Part shown: positions 1 through 8,366 of the stretch, one piece after another
How the letters are laid out: the number at the start of each line of letters is the position of its first letter
How positions within the stretch are numbered: the stretch's first letter is position 1
Origin: Paenibacillus aceris
GTDB lineage: Bacteria > Bacillota > Bacilli > Paenibacillales > NBRC-103111
NCBI RefSeq assembly: GCF_017874035.1
Contig: NZ_JAGGKV010000018.1
Span: 1 to 64,000, forward strand
Direction of reading: 5' to 3'
Length of the DNA stretch: 64,000 bases
Made by a program: the position numbers and the translations under genes
Notes under the pieces: generated by a model
Databases searched by the model: none
What the model saw: only the letters and a program-made list of their open reading frames with translations
Told to the model about the DNA's origin: nothing

Positions 1-19
1 CGTTGTTACGTTGTCTCAT
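1..19 (-). CDS. 5' end of a gene leaving the window
   Basis: Only six codons are inside the window (ATG at 17-19, reading MRQRNN on the minus strand). The support is a good ribosome binding site, GGGAGG at 28-33 on the minus strand, eight bases before the ATG. Nothing can be said about the product. It would be transcribed away from the DUF3889-like gene. Confidence 0.4.
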
Positions 20-47
20 TCCGCTCGCCTCCCTTTATATGAATAGT

Positions 48-228
48 ACCTTATTTCCCATGGTACTCTCCAATTTAATTAGGGGGCTTAATAGCTAGAC
101 GGAACTATGGGGTTTTATTTGCTCTCATAACCCTGCTTTTCGGCCAATATTGGGGAAATAGTGGCCTCTAGTTCCCTCCAATCAGCAGATGAGGCGAGTT
201 ATCCGGAGAATAGAGGATCGTAGTTCCC
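48..228. repeat. Nested palindromic element, copy 1
   Basis: Member of a family found five times in this window. The core is an inverted repeat of 77 bp at 100-176: it opens with GGAACTA at 101 and closes with TAGTTCCC at 169-176. An outer right arm ending GTAGTTCCC stops at 228, 52 bp beyond the core, as in the other copies. The outer left arm is degenerate here. It occupies most of the otherwise empty 20-391 interval; I see no gene or clear promoter in the rest. Confidence 0.7.
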
Positions 229-391
229 TTCGATTCTCCAAAGTCAATTAACGTTCCACTCTCGACATTTAGGGAGGAAACTGCTTGATTCGTCAGTCCT
301 CAATCTGCAAAAAGTGCCCAAATTTACCTCATCGTCTGCGAGTATGCAGCCTCATTCTGACGCAAACGATAAGAGCGAAAGGTGTGAGCGA

Positions 392-766
392 ATGAGTAAA
401 ATTTCAGCCGTACTTCTCCTTATCGGACTTAGTTGGTGCAGCACAGCACAAGCGTGCATAGATAAGGATATCTCTGAAGCCATAGCTCAGCAAACCGTCC
501 AAGCACTAGAACCCGATCCCCAATATGCCAAATGGAGCCGCCTTGCCTTTCATGAGGCCGGTAAAGTATACACATTGCTAGACTACAGGTACTTGGGTCA
601 TTCTCACGTAGCTGCGGGGGTAGATCAACAGCAATTTCGCTTCTGGGTTAGACATAAGGACGTGGAGTTTCCGCTAATTGTGTCTATTCGATATGATCCT
701 GTGTCGGAGAAGCTTTTTACCATCGATATGGAACAAGAAAGAAGAAGGAACTTACAGATCCTATAG
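392..766 (+). CDS. Secreted DUF3889-like protein
   Basis: 124 residues from the ATG at 392, chosen because AAGGTG lies a few bases upstream and the protein then opens with a signal peptide (MSKISAVLLLIGLSWCSTAQA, stated only as far as needed: hydrophobic residues 6-15, small-residue cleavage site near 20). A longer reading from GTG 314 lacks these marks. The mature part has the pattern YAKWSRLAFHEA followed by RFWVRH and VSIRY, which resembles the DUF3889 family of small exported Bacillota proteins of unknown function. It is convergent with rarA, whose stop lies inside its last codons (6 bp overlap). Function unknown. Confidence 0.65.
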   Translation: MSKISAVLLLIGLSWCSTAQACIDKDISEAIAQQTVQALEPDPQYAKWSRLAFHEAGKVYTLLDYRYLGHSHVAAGVDQQQFRFWVRHKDVEFPLIVSIRYDPVSEKLFTIDMEQERRRNLQIL

Positions 767-2080
767 ATCTGCAGGTCTCCCTCTTCTTTTTTGTTGATTT
801 TGCTTCATCTTCTCTTCCGTCCCCTGCTCGCTGGCTGCAAAGATGATTTCATGTTTGATTTCGTCCGGCAAATATTGCTGCTGCACATAATGACCTGGAT
901 AATTATGCGGATACATATATCCTTTGTGCCCGAGCTTCTCTGCTCCTTTATAGTGCGTATCGCGCAAATGAAGCGGCACATCTGCAGACTTTACGCGCTC
1001 CATCAACTGTTCTGCACGGGAAATGGCAATCGGGATCGAATTCGATTTGGGACTTTCTACGGCGAATAAAATTGCCTGGGAAATGACGTACTTCGATTCC
1101 GGCCAGCCGATCTTGTGGTAAGCATCCATGGCCGTCACTGATTGAACCATCGCCTGCGGGTTGGCAAGGCCGATGTCTTCGCTGCTGGCGACGATGAGCC
1201 GCCGCAGGAACGTCATGGGATCCATGCCGAGCTTCTCGACGGCATACAAGAACCAGAACAGCGCGGCATCACTGGAGCCGCGCACGCTCTTGTGAAAAGC
1301 GGACAAGACGTCGTATTGCGTCGACTCGTCCGCTTTCACGATCGGGCGGCGGATCGACTCTTCCGCCACCTCAAGCGTGATCCGAACCGTACCGTCAGGT
1401 TCGGGAGATGTCGTCAGCGCTGCCAGCTCCAGCGCGTTCAAAGAGCGGCGGATGTCGCCAACGGCCATCCGCGCGATGTGCTCCAGCGCCTCCTCGTCCA
1501 CGTGGAGGCGCATGAAGCCGAGCCCCTTGACGGGGTCGGCGATGGCTCTTCGCATGGCGATGAGCGCATGCTCCGCCGTGAGGGGCTCGAGCTGAAACAG
1601 CGTCGAGCGCGACAGCAGAGCCCCGTTCACATGGTGAAACGGGTTCTCTGTGGTCGCCCCGATGAAGATGAGGATGCCCTGCTCCACAGCTGGCAGCAGC
1701 GCATCCTGCCGCGAGGTGTTGAAGCGATGCACCTCGTCCAGGAACAAGATCGTCTTGCGTCCGTACATCGCTTTGTTGGTCTTCGCCAGCTCGATAATCT
1801 CCCGCACGTCTTTGACCGAAGCATCAACGGCGTTCAGCTTCATGAACTCTCCCTTTGTCCGGTTCGCAATAATATTGGCAAGAGTGGTTTTACCCGTGCC
1901 TGGCGGACCATAAAGCAGGATGGAGCTTACTTGATCGGCTTCAATGGCTCTGCGCAGCAGCTTCCCTTTGCCGACAATTTGCTCCTGGCCGATATACTCG
2001 TCCAGCGTTGTTGGGCGCATGCGGTCGGCTAGCAGCTTTCCTGTAGGTTCTTGTGATGAGGCATATGTAAACAAGTCCAT
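761..2080 (-). CDS. rarA: Replication-associated recombination protein A (AAA+ ATPase)
   Basis: 439 residues, full length for RarA/MgsA (WHIP/Rad17-like clamp-loader AAA+ family), which acts at stalled replication forks. Walker A GPPGTGKTT is near residue 58, Walker B ILFLDEVHRFN near 111 and the sensor region GATTENP near 141. The C-terminal half matches the family's oligomerisation domain (QYDVLSAFHKSVRGSS, then DPMTFLRRLIVASSEDIGLA). It is well separated from tcdA by 460 bp carrying a repeat and a hairpin, so it probably has its own promoter, not identified. High GC in its middle permits long antisense reading frames, which are not genes. Confidence 0.95.
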   Translation of the reverse strand: MDLFTYASSQEPTGKLLADRMRPTTLDEYIGQEQIVGKGKLLRRAIEADQVSSILLYGPPGTGKTTLANIIANRTKGEFMKLNAVDASVKDVREIIELAKTNKAMYGRKTILFLDEVHRFNTSRQDALLPAVEQGILIFIGATTENPFHHVNGALLSRSTLFQLEPLTAEHALIAMRRAIADPVKGLGFMRLHVDEEALEHIARMAVGDIRRSLNALELAALTTSPEPDGTVRITLEVAEESIRRPIVKADESTQYDVLSAFHKSVRGSSDAALFWFLYAVEKLGMDPMTFLRRLIVASSEDIGLANPQAMVQSVTAMDAYHKIGWPESKYVISQAILFAVESPKSNSIPIAISRAEQLMERVKSADVPLHLRDTHYKGAEKLGHKGYMYPHNYPGHYVQQQYLPDEIKHEIIFAASEQGTEEKMKQNQQKRRGRPADL

Positions 2081-2275
2081 AATGGTTATTCCTTTGCTTT
2101 TGGGTTTAAAGAGACATGTTTCATTATACCCCGCATGGGTTAGACTGTCATGTCTTGTGTGGGATTGGCCTTCCGCTCATCGGCTCCAACTTCTTCGAGT
2201 ACCAGTCGAACACTCCTGTCTAAAGTTAGCCTTCTCCCCCTCCTGACGCTTGCAAGCGCCCAATTCTGAATGGCG

Positions 2276-2453
2276 GAGAACTACGTTCCGCTATTTTCCA
2301 TGAAATCACAGATTTCACTTGACGCAGGGAACTACGGTCCTTTATTTCACCAAATCAGCTTAATAGCAAGCTTTTTAGCGGCAAATTAGACCCTGTAGTT
2401 CCCCTAGAAGCAGGAAACAGCCTATTTTGTTCAATTAGCCCCCCGTAGCTCAC
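2276..2453. repeat. Nested palindromic element, copy 2
   Basis: Second copy of the family. The core spans 2327-2403 (77 bp), opening GGGAACTACGG and closing CCTGTAGTTCCC. Outer arms are GAGAACTACGTTCCGCTATT from 2276 and a degenerate GTAGCTCAC ending 2453, each about 50 bp from the core. It fills most of the 2081-2543 gap between rarA and tcdA. A 60-codon minus-strand reading frame here lies in the repeat and is not credible as a gene. Confidence 0.75.
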
Positions 2454-2489
2454 ATTAGCAAGCTTGTAGATGCTGCCAAACGCACAGAA

Positions 2490-2528
2490 GGCCATCCCGA
2501 AGTAGAATATTCTACTTTCGGGATGGCC
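2490..2528 (-). terminator. Long hairpin after tcdA
   Basis: GGCCATCCCGAAGTAGAATA is followed directly by its near-exact reverse complement, giving a stem of about 18 bp with almost no loop. It begins 16 bases beyond the tcdA stop. The sequence after the stem on the minus strand is only modestly U-rich, so termination is likely but the hairpin could also protect the 3' end. Confidence 0.6.
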
Positions 2529-2543
2529 CTCTTCCACTAAACC

Positions 2544-3296
2544 TTATTTCTTCAATCCGATCTCAAGCAGATCCTTCACGGCTACACTCACCATGATCAA
2601 ACCAGCCACTGGAGGAACGAATGCGTTACTTGCCGGAGGCTGCTTCGCTTTGCGAATTTCCGGCGCATTCGCGGGTACGATTTGCTGCGTTACGTCCTCA
2701 CGCGGCTTCATTGGCTCTTCGGTCGAGAAGACGACCTTGACGCCTTTCTTGATGCCTTCTTTGCGCAGCTTTTGGCGCACAACCCGGGCGATCGGGTCCA
2801 TGCTCGTTTTGGAGATATCCGCAACTTTAAACTGCGAAGGGTCCATTTTGTTCGCGGCGCCCATACTGGAGATGATCGGAATTTTCCGCTCCAAGCACTG
2901 CTTGATCAGATGAATCTTATAGGAAATAGTGTCGCTTGCATCGAGCACGTAGTCGATGTGATGAGCAAATACTTCCTCATACGTTTCCTCTGTATAAAAC
3001 ATCCGCATGGAGACAACATCGCATTCCGGGTTAATTAATTTGATGCGATCCCGCATCAGGTCGGCCTTAGGCTGTCCTACGGTCGTTGTAAGGGCATGAA
3101 TCTGACGGTTAATATTCGTGATATCAACAACATCCTTGTCGATCAGAATAAGGCGTCCGACCCCTGTACGCGCGAGCGCTTCTGCAGCAATTGAACCTAC
3201 ACCGCCGATACCCAATACGGCGACGGTGCTGTTTTTCATGATTTCCAGGCCTTCAGGCCCAATGGCTAGTTCAGTCCGCGAAAATTGGTGAAGCAT
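2544..3296 (-). CDS. tcdA: tRNA threonylcarbamoyladenosine dehydratase
   Basis: 250 residues, ThiF/E1-like family (TcdA, formerly CsdL/YgdL; B. subtilis YrvM). It ATP-dependently cyclises t6A37 of tRNA to the hydantoin form ct6A. The nucleotide-binding loop GIGGVGSIAAEAL sits near residue 30, with the acidic strand LILIDKD after it and NINRQIHAL, the family's characteristic Arg-containing loop, near 64. The last helix (PPVAGLIMVSVAVKDLLEIG) is a hydrophobic tail as in other TcdA proteins. It lies 25 bases after aspS on the same strand and probably belongs to the hisS-aspS transcript; this order is conserved in B. subtilis. Confidence 0.93.
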   Translation of the reverse strand: MLHQFSRTELAIGPEGLEIMKNSTVAVLGIGGVGSIAAEALARTGVGRLILIDKDVVDITNINRQIHALTTTVGQPKADLMRDRIKLINPECDVVSMRMFYTEETYEEVFAHHIDYVLDASDTISYKIHLIKQCLERKIPIISSMGAANKMDPSQFKVADISKTSMDPIARVVRQKLRKEGIKKGVKVVFSTEEPMKPREDVTQQIVPANAPEIRKAKQPPASNAFVPPVAGLIMVSVAVKDLLEIGLKK

Positions 3297-3321
3297 AGAA
3301 ACACTTCCTCTTTCAATGTTC

Positions 3322-5100
3322 TTAGGCTTTAGCAGGTTGCTTAAGCGCTAAGCGAATCGACAGCTGCTCAAGCTGTTTGTCATCTACAGTTCCCGGCGCA
3401 TCCATCAACAGGTCCGTAGCGCTGGCTGTTTTCGGGAATGCAATCGTTTCTCTCAAGTTAGTACGGCCAGTAATCAGCATGACCAAACGGTCGAAACCGA
3501 ATGCAAAGCCGCCATGCGGAGGCGTTCCATATTCGAAAGCTTCAAGCAAGAAGCCGAATTTCTCCGTCGCTTCTTCTTTGGAGAAACCGAGAGCTCCGAA
3601 CATTTTTTCTTGTACCTCGCGTTGGTAAATACGCATCGAACCGCCGCCTACTTCATAGCCGTTCAAAACAAGGTCATACGCTTGAGCACGAATTTGACCA
3701 GGGTCTGTATCGAAGAAATGAATGTCGTCTTCGTTCGGACGCGTGAACGGATGGTGTTCTGCTACATAACGTTTCGCCTCTTCGTCATATCCAAGAAGTG
3801 GGAAGTCAACAACCCATGCATACTTGAATGTCGAATCATCGATAAGTCCGAGTTGACGACCGATTTTCAGACGAAGGTTTCCTAGGACATCGGCTACGAC
3901 TTTTTTCTTATCTGCGGAGAAAAGAAGCAAATCCCCTTCTTCAGCGCCTAGACGCTCCGTCAATGCTGCGATTTCGGCTTCATTGAAGAATTTCACGATA
4001 GGCCCTTTGAATTCGCCGTCTTTGACCTGAATCCATGCCAAGCCTTTGGCTCCGTAACGCGCTGCGAATGGCAGCAAGTCGTCGATTTCTTTACGGCTCC
4101 AAGTGCCGCAGCCTTTTGCGTTCAACGCTTTGACTTGGCCGCCGCTTTTAACCACATTCGCAAATACTTGAACGCCAGAAGTTTGAACGATATCCGATAC
4201 GTCCTGAAGCTCTAGCCCGAAACGCAGGTCCGGTTTATCTGAACCATATTTCGCCATCGCATCCGCATGCGTAATACGCTGGAATGGACGAGGAATTTCT
4301 ACTTGTGCGGTTTCTCTCATTAGGTTAACGACTAGTTCTTCCAAAATGTCCAGAAGCTGATCCTGTGATAAGAAGGAAGTCTCAATGTCGACTTGCGTAA
4401 ATTCCGGTTGACGGTCTGCACGAAGATCTTCATCGCGGAAACAACGTGCGATTTGGTAGTAACGCTCCAAACCACTAACCATTAACAACTGTTTGAAAAT
4501 TTGCGGTGATTGCGGAAGCGCGAAAAACTCGCCTGGATGAACACGGCTTGGCACCAAGTAATCGCGAGCGCCTTCCGGCGTGCTTTTCGTCAAAATAGGT
4601 GTTTCAACTTCTACAAATCCTTGGTCATCCAAGAAATTGCGGAAAATTTTGGATGCTTTCGAGCGAAGCATTAACGTTCTTTGCATTTCTGGACGACGAA
4701 GATCCAAGTAACGGTATTTCAAACGAACCGCTTCATCCACTTCTACACCATCTTCGATGAAGAATGGAGGTGTTTTGGCAGCGTTCATGATTTCGATTTC
4801 TGTCACTTGAATTTCAATTTCACCGGTTGGGATATTTTTGTTAACCGTCTCCGCGTCGCGTTCTACGACTTTCCCTTTTACAGCAAGCACATATTCATTA
4901 CGCGCACGGTCAGCAATAGCTAGAGCGTCCCCTGAGAAATCCGGGTTAAATACGGTCTGTACAAGTCCGCTGCGGTCACGAAGATCAATAAAGAGAACGC
5001 CACCAAGGTCACGTCTTCTTTGTACCCACCCGTTTAAAATTACAGTCTGTCCTACCTGGGCTTTCGTTAGCTGCCCGCAATGATGTGTTTTGAGCATCAT
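3322..5100 (-). CDS. aspS: Aspartyl-tRNA synthetase
   Basis: 592 residues, the usual size of the bacterial-type enzyme with the GAD insertion domain. The N-terminal OB-fold anticodon domain carries GWVQRRRDLGGVLFIDLRDR. Class II motif 2 is RCFRDEDLRADRQPEFTQVD and motif 3 is GFAFGFDRLVMLITG. It charges tRNA-Asp in the cytoplasm. Whether it is discriminating or also charges tRNA-Asn cannot be settled from one gene. It follows hisS by 45 bp and shares its T-box-controlled transcript. Confidence 0.97.
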   Translation of the reverse strand: MMLKTHHCGQLTKAQVGQTVILNGWVQRRRDLGGVLFIDLRDRSGLVQTVFNPDFSGDALAIADRARNEYVLAVKGKVVERDAETVNKNIPTGEIEIQVTEIEIMNAAKTPPFFIEDGVEVDEAVRLKYRYLDLRRPEMQRTLMLRSKASKIFRNFLDDQGFVEVETPILTKSTPEGARDYLVPSRVHPGEFFALPQSPQIFKQLLMVSGLERYYQIARCFRDEDLRADRQPEFTQVDIETSFLSQDQLLDILEELVVNLMRETAQVEIPRPFQRITHADAMAKYGSDKPDLRFGLELQDVSDIVQTSGVQVFANVVKSGGQVKALNAKGCGTWSRKEIDDLLPFAARYGAKGLAWIQVKDGEFKGPIVKFFNEAEIAALTERLGAEEGDLLLFSADKKKVVADVLGNLRLKIGRQLGLIDDSTFKYAWVVDFPLLGYDEEAKRYVAEHHPFTRPNEDDIHFFDTDPGQIRAQAYDLVLNGYEVGGGSMRIYQREVQEKMFGALGFSKEEATEKFGFLLEAFEYGTPPHGGFAFGFDRLVMLITGRTNLRETIAFPKTASATDLLMDAPGTVDDKQLEQLSIRLALKQPAKA

Positions 5101-5145
5101 AATGTTGTTGCCTCCTCATGAGTAATTATCAAATTTTAAAACTAT

Positions 5146-6411
5146 CTATTCGAATAGTGTCTTTGCGGCATTTGAGGCAAGATCCACTAAACTTACAATG
5201 ACTTGAGAACCGGTTTCCATTTGCTTCAGCGTAATTTCGCCGCGGGCTAATTCATCGTCACCGAGAATCGCCACATACTTCGCTTGAAAACGGTCTGCTG
5301 ATTTCATTTGCGCCTTCAATTTACGCCCTTGGTAATCTTTCTCGGCTTTGAGGCCTTGAACCCTTAACTGGTGCAGCAGTTTGGTGACCTCTTTCTCTGC
5401 CGTTTCGCCTAGTCCGATTAGGTATACATCCAGCGGTTCCGGCTTCGGAATTTCGACACCTTGCGCCTGCAGAACTAGCAAAATGCGTTCAAGTCCTAAT
5501 CCCAAGCCAACGCCAGGCTGATCTGTGCCATGTCCGCCAATTTGCTCAACGAGACCATTATAGCGCCCGCCGCCGCCAATCGTATCAATAGCGCCAATTC
5601 CGGCTGCTTTGTATTCAAATGCAGTGTGCGTATAGTAGTCAAGTCCGCGCACAAGGCGAGGATTAATGCGATATGGAATCTCCATAGCCGTTAAGTGCTC
5701 TTGAACCTGCGAGAAGTGCGTGGAGCATTCTTCGTCCAAATAGTCAAGAATCTCAGGAGCGCCTTCCCCGTACTTCTGATCGGTTTTGCAATCAAGAATT
5801 CGCATGGGGTTGCGATCATAACGGGACTGACAATCTTTGCAAAGCAAATGTTTCACTGGCGCAAAAAATTCCTGCAGTTTCTCGCGGTAAGCCGTTCTAA
5901 CGGAAGGAGTGCCTACCGAGTTAATTTCAACGGATACTTCTTTCAAGCCAATTTCCTTGTAAAAAGTGTACCCCAGCGCGATCACTTCGGCGTCAATGCT
6001 AGGATCAACGGATCCGAAAGCCTCAATACCGAACTGGTGGAACTGGCGGTATCGCCCTGCTTGCGGCTGTTCGTAGCGGAACATAGGTCCCACATAGTAC
6101 AGTTTCGTCAAATCAGGCAGTCCGTAAAGCTTATTTTCTACATAAGCCCTAACGACGCCGGCTGTCCCCTCAGGACGCAAGGAAATGCTGCGATCGCCTT
6201 TATCAAGAAATGTGTACATTTCTTTTTCGACAATATCCGTCGTTTCTCCGACACCTCTGGAAAAAAGCTCCGTGCTTTCGAAAATCGGCGAACGGATTTC
6301 TTTGTAATTAAATCGTTGACATAAGTCTCTTGCCTTACTTTCCAGGTACTGCCACTTCTCCACGTCCCCGGGAAGCAGGTCCTGTGTGCCTTTTGGCTTT
6401 TGAATGCTCAT
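5146..6411 (-). CDS. hisS: Histidyl-tRNA synthetase
   Basis: 421 residues, class II synthetase of normal length. Motif 1 region begins GTQDLLPGDVEKW; motif 2 is FRYEQPQAGRYRQFHQF; the histidine-specific signature is VRGLDYYTHTAFE; motif 3 is GVGLGLGLERI. The C-terminal 95 residues are the HGTP anticodon-binding domain (DVYLIGLGETAEKE). It is the first gene of a hisS-aspS-tcdA cluster preceded by a T-box leader and a strong promoter, so it is presumably induced when the cognate tRNA is uncharged. Confidence 0.97.
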   Translation of the reverse strand: MSIQKPKGTQDLLPGDVEKWQYLESKARDLCQRFNYKEIRSPIFESTELFSRGVGETTDIVEKEMYTFLDKGDRSISLRPEGTAGVVRAYVENKLYGLPDLTKLYYVGPMFRYEQPQAGRYRQFHQFGIEAFGSVDPSIDAEVIALGYTFYKEIGLKEVSVEINSVGTPSVRTAYREKLQEFFAPVKHLLCKDCQSRYDRNPMRILDCKTDQKYGEGAPEILDYLDEECSTHFSQVQEHLTAMEIPYRINPRLVRGLDYYTHTAFEYKAAGIGAIDTIGGGGRYNGLVEQIGGHGTDQPGVGLGLGLERILLVLQAQGVEIPKPEPLDVYLIGLGETAEKEVTKLLHQLRVQGLKAEKDYQGRKLKAQMKSADRFQAKYVAILGDDELARGEITLKQMETGSQVIVSLVDLASNAAKTLFE

Positions 6412-6449
6412 GTGTTCAACCTCCCTTATCTATCGTTCTTTGTCATATA

Positions 6450-6775
6450 ACAAAAAAATCCCCCACCCCCGACGTTCGTCAGGGACGAGAGATTTGATTA
6501 ACAAATTCACCCGTGGTACCACCCACATTCAGATCACCCGTTCTCATGTCATAGACATATCAAACAGAAATCTGCTCTTTACGGTTAACGCCCGCGAATA
6601 CGCACTAGCCGCTACTAGACGGTCGATATAAGTCGACATGTCGTTCCCAGCAGGTCCTCGGGGAGGTCTTTTCGTTCGCTCATCATAGGAAGCTTGCAGC
6701 CTGGACTTCCTTCTCTGATAATGTGGGGGCGAATTACTTTATCCCTTCAACGGATCACAAAGGTATTGAATTATT
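6450..6775 (-). promoter_or_regulatory. T-box riboswitch leader of hisS-aspS
   Basis: On the minus strand the leader contains the T-box antiterminator core GGGTGGTACCACGGGT (6510-6525), the element that pairs with the NCCA end of uncharged tRNA. It is followed by a terminator hairpin CCCTGACGAACGTCGGGG with a seven-base U run (6451-6488). The 5' part (6530-6770) holds several stems compatible with stem I and II/III. I did not fix the specifier codon; a His codon is expected, and hisS-aspS leaders in Bacilli may answer to both amino acids. Confidence 0.9.
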
Positions 6776-6779
6776 GTTT

Positions 6780-6808
6780 ATTGTAAACATTGGCAGAAGT
6801 AAAGTCAA
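6780..6808 (-). promoter_or_regulatory. Sigma-A promoter of hisS
   Basis: On the minus strand TTGACT (6803-6808), 17-base spacer, TACAAT (6780-6785). It sits immediately before the T-box leader, so transcription would start close to 6773. Confidence 0.8.
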
Positions 6809-6848
6809 GAGATAAGCGTCCACTCGACTTATAACTTCCTTGGATTAG

Positions 6849-7154
6849 TTAATGTAGGTCCGCCCACTTTTGCAACTCGTCCATAACGGGCTTAAGTCCT
6901 TTACCTTTAGCTGTCAATTCATACTCAATACGAACCGGAGTTTCCGGGTACACATGTCGGACAATGATCTCTGCAGCCTCAAGCTCTTTGAATCTCTCCG
7001 AGAGCATGCGATCGCTCATAGTGGGAATAAGCACGGATATGTCTTTGAACCGCTTCGGTCCTGACAACAAGACATGTACGATGAGCCCTGTCCAGCGCTT
7101 TCCTAGAAGTTCAAATGCATTCTCGAATTTCGGGCACAGTTGATAGTCTTCCAT
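6849..7154 (-). CDS. HxlR (DUF24) family redox-type regulator
   Basis: 101 residues from the ATG at 7154, selected because AAGGAG lies nine bases upstream. The winged-helix HxlR signature is clear: FELLGKRWTGLIVHVLLSGPKRF, given here in part as LGKRWTGLIVHVLLSG, then MSDRMLSERFKELEAAEI and VRIEYELTAKG. A single cysteine at position 7 (MEDYQLCPKF) matches the conserved N-terminal Cys that senses quinones and electrophiles in B. subtilis YodB and CatR. It is divergent from a DoxX gene, the same partner type that CatR and YodB control. Likely a repressor of doxX and of itself. Confidence 0.88.
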   Translation of the reverse strand: MEDYQLCPKFENAFELLGKRWTGLIVHVLLSGPKRFKDISVLIPTMSDRMLSERFKELEAAEIIVRHVYPETPVRIEYELTAKGKGLKPVMDELQKWADLH

Positions 7155-7192
7155 ATAAATCATCTCCTTATTAAAGATTTTAACATAGTCGC

Positions 7193-7222
7193 TTGACAAA
7201 AGTAAGTATTGCGTAATAATAT
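7193..7222 (+). promoter_or_regulatory. doxX promoter with a paired operator repeat
   Basis: TTGACA at 7193-7198 and TAATAT at 7217-7222 with an 18-base spacer. The word AGTAAGTA occurs at 7201-7208, inside the spacer, and again at 7233-7240, about 32 bp (three helical turns) downstream. This placement suits binding by the divergent HxlR dimer, but the operator role is inference. Confidence 0.65.
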
Positions 7223-7276
7223 ACTAACATAAAGTAAGTAATTAAATAAAATTTATTTAAAGAGGAGTTGTTAGTT

Positions 7277-7669
7277 GTGGCATTAGGTCTTCTTATTATT
7301 CGTTTGGTGTTAGGTTTAACAGTAGCCGCCCACGGCACACAGAAAGTATTTGGATGGTTTGGCGGTTATGGTCCAAAAGGCACAGGCGGCTTTTTTGAAT
7401 CTATCGGAATAAAACCCGGTGTTCTCATGGCGGTTCTTGCCGGTTTGTCGGAAATTGCGGGCGGCGTGCTCTTTGCTGCCGGACTTTGGACACCACTTGC
7501 AGCTGCACTTATTATAATTACTATGCTCGTTGCTATAGTAAAGGTTCATGGAAAAAGCTATTGGGCTTCCTCGAACGGGTATGAGTACCAGCTGCTCCTG
7601 ATTGTCGTGGCGCTAGGCATTGCACTTGTTGGTGCAGGTGACTATTCCCTAGACGCTTTATTTCAATAA
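7277..7669 (+). CDS. DoxX family membrane protein
   Basis: 130 residues from GTG 7277, which lies nine bases after GAGGAG; the upstream TTG at 7268 touches the Shine-Dalgarno and cannot be used. Four hydrophobic segments (about residues 2-21, 43-62, 65-85, 103-120) and the motifs AAHGTQKVFGWFGGYGPKG and GFFESIG are typical of the DoxX/DoxD-like family (SURF4-like fold), which includes B. subtilis CatD and MhqP-type proteins linked to quinone or thiol stress. The divergent HxlR gene supports this redox-stress role. Catalytic activity of the family is not firmly established. Confidence 0.88.
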   Translation: MALGLLIIRLVLGLTVAAHGTQKVFGWFGGYGPKGTGGFFESIGIKPGVLMAVLAGLSEIAGGVLFAAGLWTPLAAALIIITMLVAIVKVHGKSYWASSNGYEYQLLLIVVALGIALVGAGDYSLDALFQ

Positions 7670-7678
7670 TGACGAAAT

Positions 7679-7725
7679 AGGCTATCTCAAAAGGTCTGAA
7701 ATGACCTGATGGATAGCCTTTTTTT
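7679..7725 (+). terminator. Terminator of doxX
   Basis: GGCTATC pairs with GATAGCC, an inner AGGTC pairs with GACCT, and a run of seven T follows. Confidence 0.85.
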
Positions 7726-7994
7726 CTTTTCAGCGCATGTTTTAAAAAGAAAATAGCCTGCCGCACAAAGGCAGCAGGCCTCTAGACAATATATAAATTA
7801 AAGGGGGTCGACTTTTATTATATCCACGCTTGATTAAAGGGATATGAAAATTAAATTACAATTTCATTACAACGATTTTCCCTATAATTTTCAGCCATTT
7901 TCATTTGCTTCCCCTCGTATATTCAGCCTTTTTTTCACATATACATGTACAACAAGGCAAATGGCCTTGAATTTATCATCAGGAGGCTGTAACA
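7726..7994. other. Intergenic region before the acidic-protein gene
   Basis: A 6-bp-stem hairpin (GCCTGC/GCAGGC, 7757-7780) follows the doxX terminator without a clear U run. The rest is AT-rich. TATAAT at 7883-7888 is a possible -10 for the acidic-protein gene but no good -35 accompanies it. Confidence 0.4.
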
Positions 7995-8321
7995 ATGACA
8001 ACAAAAAACGAGTTTCAAGAGGAACGGCAGGATTTAGTGGTGCTCTTCTCTGAGGAATCCGAAACCGAAGCTGAAGTTGAAGATGAAGTAGCCGAAGAAG
8101 CAGCCGAAGAAGAGGCCATTGAAGACTCGGACGAAGCTGAGGAAGCGGAAGAAGCTGCAGATGAAGAGGAAGTCGAAGCGGAAGAGGAAGAGGACGCGGA
8201 AGCAGAAGAAGAAGAGGAAGTTGATGCCGAGGAGGAAGCCGAAGCGGATAGTGAAGATTCTGCAGAAGAAGAAGCAGAAGAATCTGCGGAAGCCGATGAG
8301 GATGCTTCCGAAGCTGACTGA
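7995..8321 (+). CDS. Extremely acidic low-complexity protein
   Basis: 108 residues; 60 are Asp or Glu by direct count, almost all after residue 18, mixed with Ala, Ser and Val and with no Lys or Arg after residue 11. The ATG is preceded at eight bases by AGGAGG (7981-7986), so translation is likely. The first 18 residues (MTTKNEFQEERQDLVVLF) are ordinary and could be a docking segment. No signal peptide or membrane segment. The tail is built from GAA/GAG/GCA codons, a composition that grows by replication slippage. Function unknown; candidates would be a DNA mimic, a cation or basic-protein buffer, or a spore component. No homologue is recognised. Confidence 0.65.
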   Translation: MTTKNEFQEERQDLVVLFSEESETEAEVEDEVAEEAAEEEAIEDSDEAEEAEEAADEEEVEAEEEEDAEAEEEEEVDAEEEAEADSEDSAEEEAEESAEADEDASEAD

Positions 8322-8366
8322 AAAATGTAAGCGCAGTCACAAAAACTTCCATTGGCTTCGAAAAGG

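Noticed and set aside
1142..2032. 296-codon plus-strand reading frame opposite rarA
   Set aside because: Antisense to a clear, conserved gene in a GC-rich part; Arg/His/Gln-rich composition typical of a shadow frame; no ribosome binding site.
2355..2537. 60-codon minus-strand frame between rarA and tcdA
   Set aside because: Lies in palindromic element copy 2 and the hairpin; no start signal.
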